DNA of 64,000 nucleotides, taken from assembly GCA_047125605.1 (NCBI GenBank), contig CP138932.1, forward strand, positions 3,286,001 to 3,350,000, written 5' to 3'. The stretch's first letter is position 1; each line of letters starts with the position of its first letter. This document shows, one piece after another, positions 1 through 8,276 of this stretch. The notes under the pieces are model-generated. The model made no database searches. It was given only the letters and a program-made list of their open reading frames with translations, and was not told the DNA's origin. Position numbers and translations under genes: made by a program. The DNA is from JAKVBK01 sp022447275. Lineage in GTDB: Bacteria; Pseudomonadota; Alphaproteobacteria; Rhodobacterales; Rhodobacteraceae.

Positions 1-1278
1 ACGTCCACGTCCACTGCGGGACTCTTGCCTGTCGGTACGGCTTCTAGCCGCAGCCATGTCGTGCTGACTGAAACTCTACGAAATCGGCTGAGTGAAGATC
101 ACGCCGCGCTCTTTTCGGACCCCGTTCAGACCGGCTTCGGTGACCGGCTCGATTGGTACTCATCAAAGTCGGGCACAATTTCCACATTTGCGAGTCTGAA
201 CTTGGAGGACAGCAACTTCTTGCGCGACGAAGTGGTGCGTCTGACGAGGGATGTCTCCAAACTGGGCGAAGACTTGAAGGCCAGCGGCGACCCGCAAGAC
301 TTTCAGCTTGGCACAGCTCTCCTTCAGGCGATCGAGATACCCTCAGAGGCCTCAATATATGCAGTGCGCGGCATTGATAACAATCTCAGTCCAGTGCTTG
401 TAAACTGGGGCTTCGTCGCCGGTGCCGAAACGGAGGTGCGGGGTGTCCTGACCGGCCTCGCCCGAAAGAAGGTTTCATCTAGAAACATTCCACCGGCCGC
501 AGCAGCTCCGCTGTCATCGGCTCTGTTGTCGCCGGCACCACACCGATCGGTGGGCATGTGGCCGTGGATTCTTGCGTTGGGGTGGCTTTTGCTGGGCCTG
601 ATCCTTGCCACAATACTGTGGCTTTTGATACGCCCTTGCGGGCTTAATCCGGGCCAGTTCGCTTTTTTCTGTCCAAGTGAAATACCAGTTGCGGCTTCTT
701 CGTTAGAAGCCGATCGCCTTATCTTGGACAATGAAATTGCAGCGCTGGAACGCGAGCTATCTCTTCAAAACCGCAGCTGCCAGCCTTCGGTCCCTGTTGC
801 ACCACCGATTGTGCAAGAAGCCCGACGGGATGCTCCAGGCGAGCGCCTTGACGAAAGTGGTAGTGCAACCGGCGATTTGAATGATGCCCTAGACGAGCGC
901 CTTGAGGAAAGCGGCGCTGAAAGTGGAGATCTAAGCTTTGCACTTTTCTGGGATCGGATAGACGATCTGGATCTCTTCGTTACCTGCCCCGGTGGTGCCG
1001 AGATATATTTTGGTAAGCGCAGTGCTTGTGGTGGAACATTAGATGTGGACGCGAATTCACGATCTCAGCGCCTGTCCGACCCCGTGGAAAACATTTTTTT
1101 CTCCGATCCTGATCCGGGTACCTATAAGGTAAGGGTACATCTCCATTCCGATCGTAGCGATGGACCAAAGGCGTTCACGCTTAGGGTGCGGCAGCGAAAC
1201 GGAACGGTCCAGAATTTCAGGGGCCAAGTAAGCTCTAGCCAGCCCAATTGGTACCAAACTATCACTGTGACGGAGTAA
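1..1278 (+). CDS. SrfA-like membrane protein, 5' end cut by window edge
   Basis: The frame is open from base 1, so the true start lies at or before the window edge; a TTG at 25 is the first in-window candidate. The N-terminal half has GDRLDWYSS and VNWGF motifs that I associate with SrfA, the first gene of the Salmonella-type srfABC set. A single membrane segment lies near residues 187-210 (WPWILALGWLLLGLIL). It is followed by a linker with two copies of an acidic ERL(D/E)ESG unit and a C-terminal beta-rich domain (FWDRIDDLDLFVTCPGG) resembling YfaP/DUF2135 domains. SrfB starts two bases after the stop, so the two are co-transcribed. Probably an inner-membrane partner of SrfB and SrfC with its C-terminal domain outside the cytoplasm; the molecular role is unknown. 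Confidence 0.75.
   Translation, partial: TSTSTAGLLPVGTASSRSHVVLTETLRNRLSEDHAALFSDPVQTGFGDRLDWYSSKSGTISTFASLNLEDSNFLRDEVVRLTRDVSKLGEDLKASGDPQDFQLGTALLQAIEIPSEASIYAVRGIDNNLSPVLVNWGFVAGAETEVRGVLTGLARKKVSSRNIPPAAAAPLSSALLSPAPHRSVGMWPWILALGWLLLGLILATILWLLIRPCGLNPGQFAFFCPSEIPVAASSLEADRLILDNEIAALERELSLQNRSCQPSVPVAPPIVQEARRDAPGERLDESGSATGDLNDALDERLEESGAESGDLSFALFWDRIDDLDLFVTCPGGAEIYFGKRSACGGTLDVDANSRSQRLSDPVENIFFSDPDPGTYKVRVHLHSDRSDGPKAFTLRVRQRNGTVQNFRGQVSSSQPNWYQTITVTE
841..948 (+). repeat. Tandem 54-bp in-frame repeat in the SrfA-like gene
   Basis: Two adjacent units (841-894 and 895-948) both begin gagcgccttga and encode related acidic segments starting ERLDESG and ERLEESG. The copies have diverged at DNA level. 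They lengthen the linker between the membrane segment and the C-terminal domain. Confidence 0.6.
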
Positions 1279-1280
1279 TT

Positions 1281-4200
1281 ATGTCCCTTTCTGCCTTTTC
1301 GACAGCCAACAGTACACTGGCACCGCTCACCGATTGGCGGGACGAGATCACCATAATACCGTTTTCGGGCGTCCAAATCCTGGATTTCGGTTTTCGACTG
1401 GATGCAGTGGAGTTGCGCCGGGCGGAATTCATTGAACGCGAGATCGCAGCTGGTGGGCTCGATGCACAGGCCGAACGCCAATTATTGCCGCTGACCGGTG
1501 ATCCAGCATCCGATGAACCGATTAAAGAGGCAGGCGGCCCGTCAGATGATAACTACTCCATAAGCCATGAGCGCGCTTTAGAGCCGTTCTTGTCGAAATG
1601 GGTGCCGGTGCCCGTTTTGCGCGAGGCCAAGGAGCGCGGAGTGGGCGGTGACGTGCGCTTTGATAGTGGACCGTCTAACTGGGCGCGTTTGCGCACTGTG
1701 GAATTGTTGCAGCCGGAAGCTGAAACTGGCGTGACTCACCGCGTTCAACTGGCGCTGGATACCAATTTAATGGACCAGGCGGTTGGACAAAATTATCTCG
1801 CGCCATTGAGAGAGGATGCCGAGGGAAACAAGGCATTCCGCTTTGTTTCAGACCCCTCCAAGATGGATTGGTTCCTGCGTCGGTTGGAAACCGATGACAC
1901 TGGCCTCACCGTCGACCCTCAGCAATGGGTGTCGATGTGGCTTGAGCATCTATTCTTGTCATTTAAGACGGCGGAGCGAGGGCGTCCGGTGGATGTGGAT
2001 AACCTCGATCACCAGTTCGAGCATTGGGCACGTTATCTTGCCTATCTGCGGCTGATCTCAGCTGCGATCAGTATTCCCCGCATGCGGCTTGAGGACACGG
2101 TGAGTGCAACAGATGCAATCACGCCGATCCCCGTGGAGATGGTGCTTGATGTGGGCAATTCCCGCACCTGCGGAATTCTGTCCGAACGGGGCGTGGGAGC
2201 AACCTCTGAAAAGATTGGCGATGCCTTTAATCTGGCAGTGCGTGACCTCTCACAACCGGAACGGATTTACACAGGGCTCATTGAGAGCCGGGTGGAGTTT
2301 GCCGTGCACCAGATGGGAGAACAGTCCTTTGCGCGTCGCTCAGGACGGGGTGCCAATTTTCTGTGGCCCAGTTTCGTGCGTGTAGGTCCAGAAGCCCAAA
2401 GGCTTGTGTCCGAAGAAGAGGGAACCGAAACCGCTTCGGGACTGTCGTCACCAAAGCGCTACCTTTGGGATCGGGAGCCCATGCAACAAGACTGGCGCTT
2501 TCACCATCATGAGGGCGATATGCTTCCCTCCAATATATTTGCTGCCCTGCGACTGATGAACGAGGCGGGAGATATGTTAGGGCAAGTAGGTGCCGATTAC
2601 TCCCAGAAGGAAAAAAATACCAAGCCATGGCTTTTGCGGCCCGCGCAGCGGCCCCGTGCATCGCGCTCGGCGTTGTTCGGTTTGATGTTGGCGGAACTGT
2701 TTGCTCATGCCCTAGTACAGATTAATGCGCCGGCTGTCCGTGCCCGTCACAAGGAAAGTGCTAGGGCAAGGAAGCTGGAGCGCATCATTCTCACATTGCC
2801 GACAGCGACAACCAGTCAGGAACAGGCAATCATCCAATCGCGCGCACAGGGCGCGCTGGATCTAGTATGGTCGATGCTTGGGTTGGATCGCACGGCGTCG
2901 CGTATCTCGGATATGCCCGAATTGATTGTTGAGTGGGATGAAGCGTCGTCGACTCAACTGGTCTATCTCTACTCTGAACTGACGCAGAAGTTTGGCGGCC
3001 AGATCGATCGTTTCTTAGAACTCAAAGGCCGGCCGCGGACGCCACCGGACGATATGAAGGCCCTGCGTGCCCGCAACCACGCTGCCAAAAGCCCTGAGCC
3101 ATCGCTCCGCCTCGCTTGCGTTGATATTGGTGGCGGAACTACTGACCTTATGATTACCACCTATTGGGGTGAGGCCAACCGGATGCTGCGTCCTTCACAG
3201 ACCTTCCGAGAGGGGTTTCGGAAGGCCGGAGACGATATTCTGGAACGCGTGATTTCCGACGCGATTTTGCCGCAGTTACAGACCTTAATTGAGTCCTCAG
3301 GCGGGCGTGGCGTGCGGGAAAAATTCGCGGATCTATTTCAGGATCGTGGCGGTCTGAGCCAGCAGGTTAGCCAGATGCGACGCCAGTTTGCGCTGAGAGT
3401 GTTGATCCCGCTGGCGACAGAAGTGCTCAGCGCCTCAGAATTAGCTGATGAATCTGATCCGATCACAGTCTCGGTGGCGGAAGTTCTGAACTTGTCACGC
3501 GCGACTCTAGACACGGAAGAGGATGCGGTGCTTGACGCCTCTGGGGCAGCGCTGGACGCTGCATTCTCAAACACTGAAACCGCGCCAGCATCGCCGAAGG
3601 TACCCGAAAGCTTGTTGGCATACCTTGAAAAACCAGTGCAGGAAATCGGCGCAACCTCCTTCCGGCTTGCGGATGTGGACCTGCACCTTTCTAGAGAGGA
3701 CATCGACGCTATCGCGCGCGACGTCCTACAGCAGCCGCTATCAAACTTGGCAGAGCTTATCGATCACCTGGGTGTTGATGTAGTGCTTTTGACTGGGCGC
3801 CCTTCGCGGCTTCCTGCGGTGAGGGCGATCCTAGAGAATATGTTGGTCGTGCCCCCGCACCGATTAATCTCCATGCACAGCTATAAAGCCGGCGCTTGGT
3901 ATCCATTCCGTGACCCGCTTACACAGCGCATCTCGGATCCCAAATCGACGGTCGCTGTAGGCGCAATGCTTATCGCTATGAGCCAGAGCAGGATCGAGAA
4001 CTTCACTGTAGATTCGACGGCCTTCAGGATGCAGTCTACTGCACGCTACATCGGTCGTATGGAGAGGTCTGGGCAGATCCTGAATGAGAACATCCTGTTC
4101 GCCGATGTGGATTTGGATCATAGACCGCGGGGCAATGAGCTTCGCACTTCCATTAACCTTTATAATCCTACCCGGATTGGATCGCGGCAACTGCCGCTGG

Positions 4201-4490
4201 AGCGTTGGACGGCTACGCCACTTTACAAGCTGGATTTCGCAACCCGGGCCGCTGCAGAGGTTCGACCATTGTCGTGCACTCTGGAACGGGCCGAGCGGGA
4301 CCGTCCTGATAGCGAAGAAGTGAGCGCAGCCCAAGAGTTGGCTGCGCAGCGCGCGCGTGAGGCTTTCATGGTCGATGAAGTCACGGATCGGGATGGCAAC
4401 ACCCGAAAGCCGGACGAGGTTACTCTGCGATTGCACACCCTTGGTTTCACAGATGATTATTGGATTGATACAGGCGTATTTGGAAGTTGA
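1281..4490 (+). CDS. srfB: SrfB-like actin/HSP70-fold ATPase
   Basis: A 1069-residue protein of the SrfB family, named from Salmonella srfABC. The ATG at 1281, two bases after the preceding stop, is preferred over an upstream in-frame start inside that gene. Three motifs fit the actin/HSP70 ATPase fold: DVGNSRTCG at about residue 290 (phosphate 1), DIGGGTTDL at about 615 (phosphate 2), and LLTGRPSRLPA near 837 (adenosine motif). There is no signal peptide, so it is probably cytoplasmic or membrane-associated through SrfA. The stop overlaps the start region of the SrfC gene. Biochemical activity of SrfB is not settled in the family; ATP-driven assembly is inferred from the fold. Confidence 0.85.
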   Translation: MSLSAFSTANSTLAPLTDWRDEITIIPFSGVQILDFGFRLDAVELRRAEFIEREIAAGGLDAQAERQLLPLTGDPASDEPIKEAGGPSDDNYSISHERALEPFLSKWVPVPVLREAKERGVGGDVRFDSGPSNWARLRTVELLQPEAETGVTHRVQLALDTNLMDQAVGQNYLAPLREDAEGNKAFRFVSDPSKMDWFLRRLETDDTGLTVDPQQWVSMWLEHLFLSFKTAERGRPVDVDNLDHQFEHWARYLAYLRLISAAISIPRMRLEDTVSATDAITPIPVEMVLDVGNSRTCGILSERGVGATSEKIGDAFNLAVRDLSQPERIYTGLIESRVEFAVHQMGEQSFARRSGRGANFLWPSFVRVGPEAQRLVSEEEGTETASGLSSPKRYLWDREPMQQDWRFHHHEGDMLPSNIFAALRLMNEAGDMLGQVGADYSQKEKNTKPWLLRPAQRPRASRSALFGLMLAELFAHALVQINAPAVRARHKESARARKLERIILTLPTATTSQEQAIIQSRAQGALDLVWSMLGLDRTASRISDMPELIVEWDEASSTQLVYLYSELTQKFGGQIDRFLELKGRPRTPPDDMKALRARNHAAKSPEPSLRLACVDIGGGTTDLMITTYWGEANRMLRPSQTFREGFRKAGDDILERVISDAILPQLQTLIESSGGRGVREKFADLFQDRGGLSQQVSQMRRQFALRVLIPLATEVLSASELADESDPITVSVAEVLNLSRATLDTEEDAVLDASGAALDAAFSNTETAPASPKVPESLLAYLEKPVQEIGATSFRLADVDLHLSREDIDAIARDVLQQPLSNLAELIDHLGVDVVLLTGRPSRLPAVRAILENMLVVPPHRLISMHSYKAGAWYPFRDPLTQRISDPKSTVAVGAMLIAMSQSRIENFTVDSTAFRMQSTARYIGRMERSGQILNENILFADVDLDHRPRGNELRTSINLYNPTRIGSRQLPLERWTATPLYKLDFATRAAAEVRPLSCTLERAERDRPDSEEVSAAQELAAQRAREAFMVDEVTDRDGNTRKPDEVTLRLHTLGFTDDYWIDTGVFGS

Positions 4491-4501
4491 GGATGCCAGA
4501 C

Positions 4502-7213
4502 ATGAGCGAGAGCGAAATACTAGCAGCGCGCTGCGCCGAAGTGGCGGAACTCAGCCACAGTGCGATTTCGTGGGTCAGCGATCCGGCCAATGCAGAGCGT
4601 GTAGGTATCGCAGCGAAGTCGAACGTGAAAACACTCCGCAGAGTCGGACGTCGCGCGCGGAAGCTTGCTCGGGCAGCACAGACTCGTATGTCGGTGAGTG
4701 TCTTTGGGCCCTCGCAGGCGGGAAAGTCATTTCTTGTGTCTGTTCTCGCCCGACCCTCGGATGGAGAACTCTTTTCAAATTACAACGATCCCAACGGAGT
4801 TCTGGAATACCTGCGAGAGGTAAATCCGGAGGGGCAGGGCGAAAGTACTGGGCTGGTTACACGGTTCACGATGGTACGCGGAGAAACGCCAGTTGGCGCC
4901 CCGATAAAGCTTACTCTGCTGAGCGAGGCCGATATCGTCCGCACTCTGATCAATAGTTTTTTCAACGACGGGGATGGGTCAGAAACACCTCCGGAGCCCG
5001 CAGACATTAGCGTCCATTTTGATCGGTTCAGGGCGAAAGCGGGCGGTCCGGTCGCGGGCATAACGCCTGACGATATCTTTGAGATTGGCGAGTACGTCGA
5101 GCGTATGTTTGCGCGTGCAGCCTATGCCAGCGCACTGCGCGGGTTCTGGGAAGAAGCCGCCGATATTGTCCCGCTGTTGTCACGTATAGACCGGCAGGCC
5201 TTTTTCTCTATTCTGTGGGGCGGGCACGACAAACTCAGCGAGCTGTATCTCAAGCTAGCCGATGGCTTGGCCCTGGTCGATCAGGCCGAAGTTGTCTTCG
5301 CGGGGCTAGATGCGTTGGTGCCGCGGGAACACTCGATAATTGACGTCAAAACCCTCAAGGGGCTGTCAGGTGAGGATGTTGGTCCAGATTTGGCGGTTCA
5401 AACGCTAGAGGGTAGGCAAGTCAGTATGCCACGCGGTCTGATATGTGCGCTGGCCGCTGAGATGGAATTCCCTATGCAGACCCAACCGTCAGAATTCTTT
5501 GGGCGCGCGGACCTCCTCGACTTTCCCGGCGCACGCAATCGTTTTGATGCTCCTCTGACGGTCACTTTGAGTTCAAGTAATGTGGAGGACAACCTGCGCG
5601 AGCTGCTATTACGTGGTAAGGTTGCCTATCTTTTCGATCGCTACGTCGAAAATCAGGAAATCACATCAATGCTGCTTTGCATTCCTGGCTCCAACATGGA
5701 GACAGTGTCGCTACCGGGATTGGTGGAAGATTGGATCGGCCTGACCCACGGGAACAATCCTAACGCTCGAGAATCCGTCGATACAGCGTTGTTTTTCGTG
5801 ATGACAAAATTCGATGAGATGCTGGTAGACAGCGGTGCTGAAGGCGGTGCTGCCACTCGGTTTGAGCGCCGGATGGAGGCCTCTCTTTTGGAGAAGTTTA
5901 CTAAGGGCAAAGATAAATGGGTCGAGGATTGGGCCAATGGGCAGGCGTTCAATAACTGTTTCTGGCTCCGGAACCCAAAGTACCCTGCTGATAGTGTAAT
6001 TACTTATGCGGATGGTCGCGAAACCGGATACAGAGCGGACAAAGCAGACCGTATTGCGGAATTGAAAGCAGGATATCTGCAAGCACACCATGTACAGCGG
6101 CACTTCGCTGACCCTGGTGCTGCCTGGGATGCGGCATTGGCGTTGAACGATGGCGGTGTAACTTATCTGACTGAGGCCCTGACCCGCGTGGTAAAACCGG
6201 ACAGCAAACTTCACCAGATAAGCGCGCAACTGTCTAAGCTCTGTGAAGACGCGGCAAACGAAGTATCCGAATACTACGTTAGTGATGATATCGAGACTCG
6301 CATCGAAGAGAAACGCGCCTCAGCCGAGCGCGTGATCGATGGGATTGAAGTCTGCGTTGACAGGCATCGCTTTGGTAGCTTTCTGAACGCGTTATCGCTT
6401 GATCAGGATGTGCTGGAAGCGCGTATCTCGCGCATTCCACCGGCAGTTCGGATCAGGGCGTCAACCGGAGCGGCAGCGTCTGCATCCCCGTCTGGTAGGG
6501 AAAACGCTGCCCATATCGGCGGGGGGCTGCAGCGCCCCAAGGGAATGCAGCGGCCGCGGTCCGCACGTCCCGCGGCCCTGGTCGAGACTTCTGCTGATGC
6601 CACGATAACAACAGCGCCTGCACAGCCCAACATTCGAAACCTCACTATGGAGGCTTACCAAGCAGAGACAGCATTGGAACTGTGGATGGATGGGCTCAAA
6701 TCATTTCGGGATGATGTGCGCGCCGTTGCAGTTTACGGCTTGGATCAAAGCGCGCTTGGCGACTTAGTTGCAGAACTGTCCCATGCCGCAAGGAGAGTCG
6801 GTCTAGCAGGCAGAATTGGCGCGCAGCTTGCGAGCACAAACTTTGGCCTTTCCGCTTCCGAGCAGGCATCACCTGCTGCGATCATATGTGCCGAGGCGGT
6901 CAATACCTTCGTAGCCCAACTTGATGCCGAAAACATCGCACCGGAAGACCGTCCTGAAGTAGAGGATGCATCTGGCAAAATGCGTCCTGCTTTTACACGC
7001 AGTGCGCGCTTCGACACGGCCGACGAGTTGCCCGCAGAGATGATGGATACCGCCTATTCCCACGCGACAGACTGGGTTTTCATGCTAGAGGCCCTTTTCG
7101 TCGCTAATGCCATGGACGCAGGAAGTGGTGCCGTGAACATCGATAAGAACATTGCGTTGGGCAGCATTTTGCGCGGTCTAGAATCAAGGGGTGTTGGGCC
7201 AGCCAATGTCTAG
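4502..7213 (+). CDS. srfC: SrfC-like P-loop protein (Virul_Fac family)
   Basis: About 903 residues from the ATG at 4502, which has TTGAGG nine bases upstream; ATG 4493 is an alternative. The protein matches the putative virulence factor family that follows SrfB in srfABC operons. It carries a P-loop GPSQAGKS (residues 69-76), a G3-like DFPG (about 340) and a G4-like TKFD (about 435), which together suggest a large dynamin/septin-like GTPase rather than a generic ATPase. Residues 640-720 are a low-complexity Ala/Ser/Pro/Arg linker followed by an alpha-helical C-terminal part. The stop overlaps the next start (7206), implying translational coupling. Nucleotide specificity is inferred. Confidence 0.82.
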   Translation: MSESEILAARCAEVAELSHSAISWVSDPANAERVGIAAKSNVKTLRRVGRRARKLARAAQTRMSVSVFGPSQAGKSFLVSVLARPSDGELFSNYNDPNGVLEYLREVNPEGQGESTGLVTRFTMVRGETPVGAPIKLTLLSEADIVRTLINSFFNDGDGSETPPEPADISVHFDRFRAKAGGPVAGITPDDIFEIGEYVERMFARAAYASALRGFWEEAADIVPLLSRIDRQAFFSILWGGHDKLSELYLKLADGLALVDQAEVVFAGLDALVPREHSIIDVKTLKGLSGEDVGPDLAVQTLEGRQVSMPRGLICALAAEMEFPMQTQPSEFFGRADLLDFPGARNRFDAPLTVTLSSSNVEDNLRELLLRGKVAYLFDRYVENQEITSMLLCIPGSNMETVSLPGLVEDWIGLTHGNNPNARESVDTALFFVMTKFDEMLVDSGAEGGAATRFERRMEASLLEKFTKGKDKWVEDWANGQAFNNCFWLRNPKYPADSVITYADGRETGYRADKADRIAELKAGYLQAHHVQRHFADPGAAWDAALALNDGGVTYLTEALTRVVKPDSKLHQISAQLSKLCEDAANEVSEYYVSDDIETRIEEKRASAERVIDGIEVCVDRHRFGSFLNALSLDQDVLEARISRIPPAVRIRASTGAAASASPSGRENAAHIGGGLQRPKGMQRPRSARPAALVETSADATITTAPAQPNIRNLTMEAYQAETALELWMDGLKSFRDDVRAVAVYGLDQSALGDLVAELSHAARRVGLAGRIGAQLASTNFGLSASEQASPAAIICAEAVNTFVAQLDAENIAPEDRPEVEDASGKMRPAFTRSARFDTADELPAEMMDTAYSHATDWVFMLEALFVANAMDAGSGAVNIDKNIALGSILRGLESRGVGPANV

Positions 7214-8276
7214 TGTTGTTGTACTGCCCGACCCGCAAGCACCGCACGGAGGTCGAGCACTCCTGTCGCTGCCCGAAGGCAGCATACCCGATGGTATGGT
7301 GGAGGTGCGCGTTAAGTCCGGTTACTCGCAGCTTTGGTTGGCGCCAACCGAGAACGAAGACCACATGGTTGGGGTGGGCGAGGCGAACTGGCAACCCCAA
7401 CCACACGATTTTGGTCCTTATCCCGTAACGCGAGAAGGTGGGCGGGATATTGTGCGTATCGGACCAGAGATCGTAAATAAGATTGAGGAATTTGCACCAG
7501 TCACTATCCAGCTTGACGACCGCTCTATCGAACTGAATTGGCCTGACAATATAATGCCTCGGGTTGGCGCCGCCTTGATCGGCGGCATAGCTGGGGTCGC
7601 ACGAACCTTGCCACTCGATAATCAGGCCGGTCGTCTCGTCGGGCACCGGCAGGAACTCGAACAAGGCAATCTACTTGAGGATCGCGGCATAGAGGAAGCC
7701 GTTGGGGGTATCGATCAGGACACCAACGAAGGTAAAGAGTGTGACGATTCCGAGCGAGACAAGAAAAAAAGCCTCAGTTTTGGCGTTCTTGGCGGACTTC
7801 TGTTAGCTTTGCTGCTGGCACTGGGAATTGGATACTGGTTCACGATACCGCAAGGTGACAACGTAGTTGCTGAGCCGGCTTTGCCTGAGCCGGTCACTGT
7901 CGATCCCTGCAGCTTGGCGACACTCTCAGCCATACCTGGCGGCTTTTCGGCGGCGACTGCAGCTCTTTCCTCTTGCATAGGACAGGTGAGCGCCGAAACG
8001 GCCTTCTTGCTTATTGAAAGAGCCGCCCAAGCCGGTGATGCTGACGCGCTCCTCATGCTGGGTTCGCTATATGATCCTGAAGTGACCGATTTCGTCTACG
8101 AAACAAGTCTTTCCGTAGCTTTCGCGGACAACCCGGCACTGGCTGTAGAATACTATTCGCAGGCCCTTGATGCAGGGTCCGAAGACGCTGCAGCACGGTT
8201 ATCGCGTGCCTGTGACACGCTGGGCACAGCATCTGACACGCTTTCGGTAGGAGCTTTCAATGATTTCTGTCAGTAA
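7206..8276 (+). CDS. Membrane protein with C-terminal Sel1-like repeats
   Basis: A 356-residue protein starting at the ATG that overlaps the SrfC stop. The N-terminal 190 residues look globular and beta-rich and match nothing I recognise. One transmembrane helix lies near residues 195-215 (GLLLALLLALGIGYW), preceded by a basic DKKK stretch, so the N-terminus should be cytoplasmic. The periplasmic part contains Sel1/TPR-type helices (ERAAQAGDADALLMLGSLYD, then YYSQALDAGSEDAAARLS) typical of protein-binding scaffolds. It is cotranscribed with srfABC and overlaps the next gene by 17 bases. Probably an adaptor between the cytoplasmic NTPases and periplasmic partners. Confidence 0.7.
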   Translation: MSSVVVLPDPQAPHGGRALLSLPEGSIPDGMVEVRVKSGYSQLWLAPTENEDHMVGVGEANWQPQPHDFGPYPVTREGGRDIVRIGPEIVNKIEEFAPVTIQLDDRSIELNWPDNIMPRVGAALIGGIAGVARTLPLDNQAGRLVGHRQELEQGNLLEDRGIEEAVGGIDQDTNEGKECDDSERDKKKSLSFGVLGGLLLALLLALGIGYWFTIPQGDNVVAEPALPEPVTVDPCSLATLSAIPGGFSAATAALSSCIGQVSAETAFLLIERAAQAGDADALLMLGSLYDPEVTDFVYETSLSVAFADNPALAVEYYSQALDAGSEDAAARLSRACDTLGTASDTLSVGAFNDFCQ

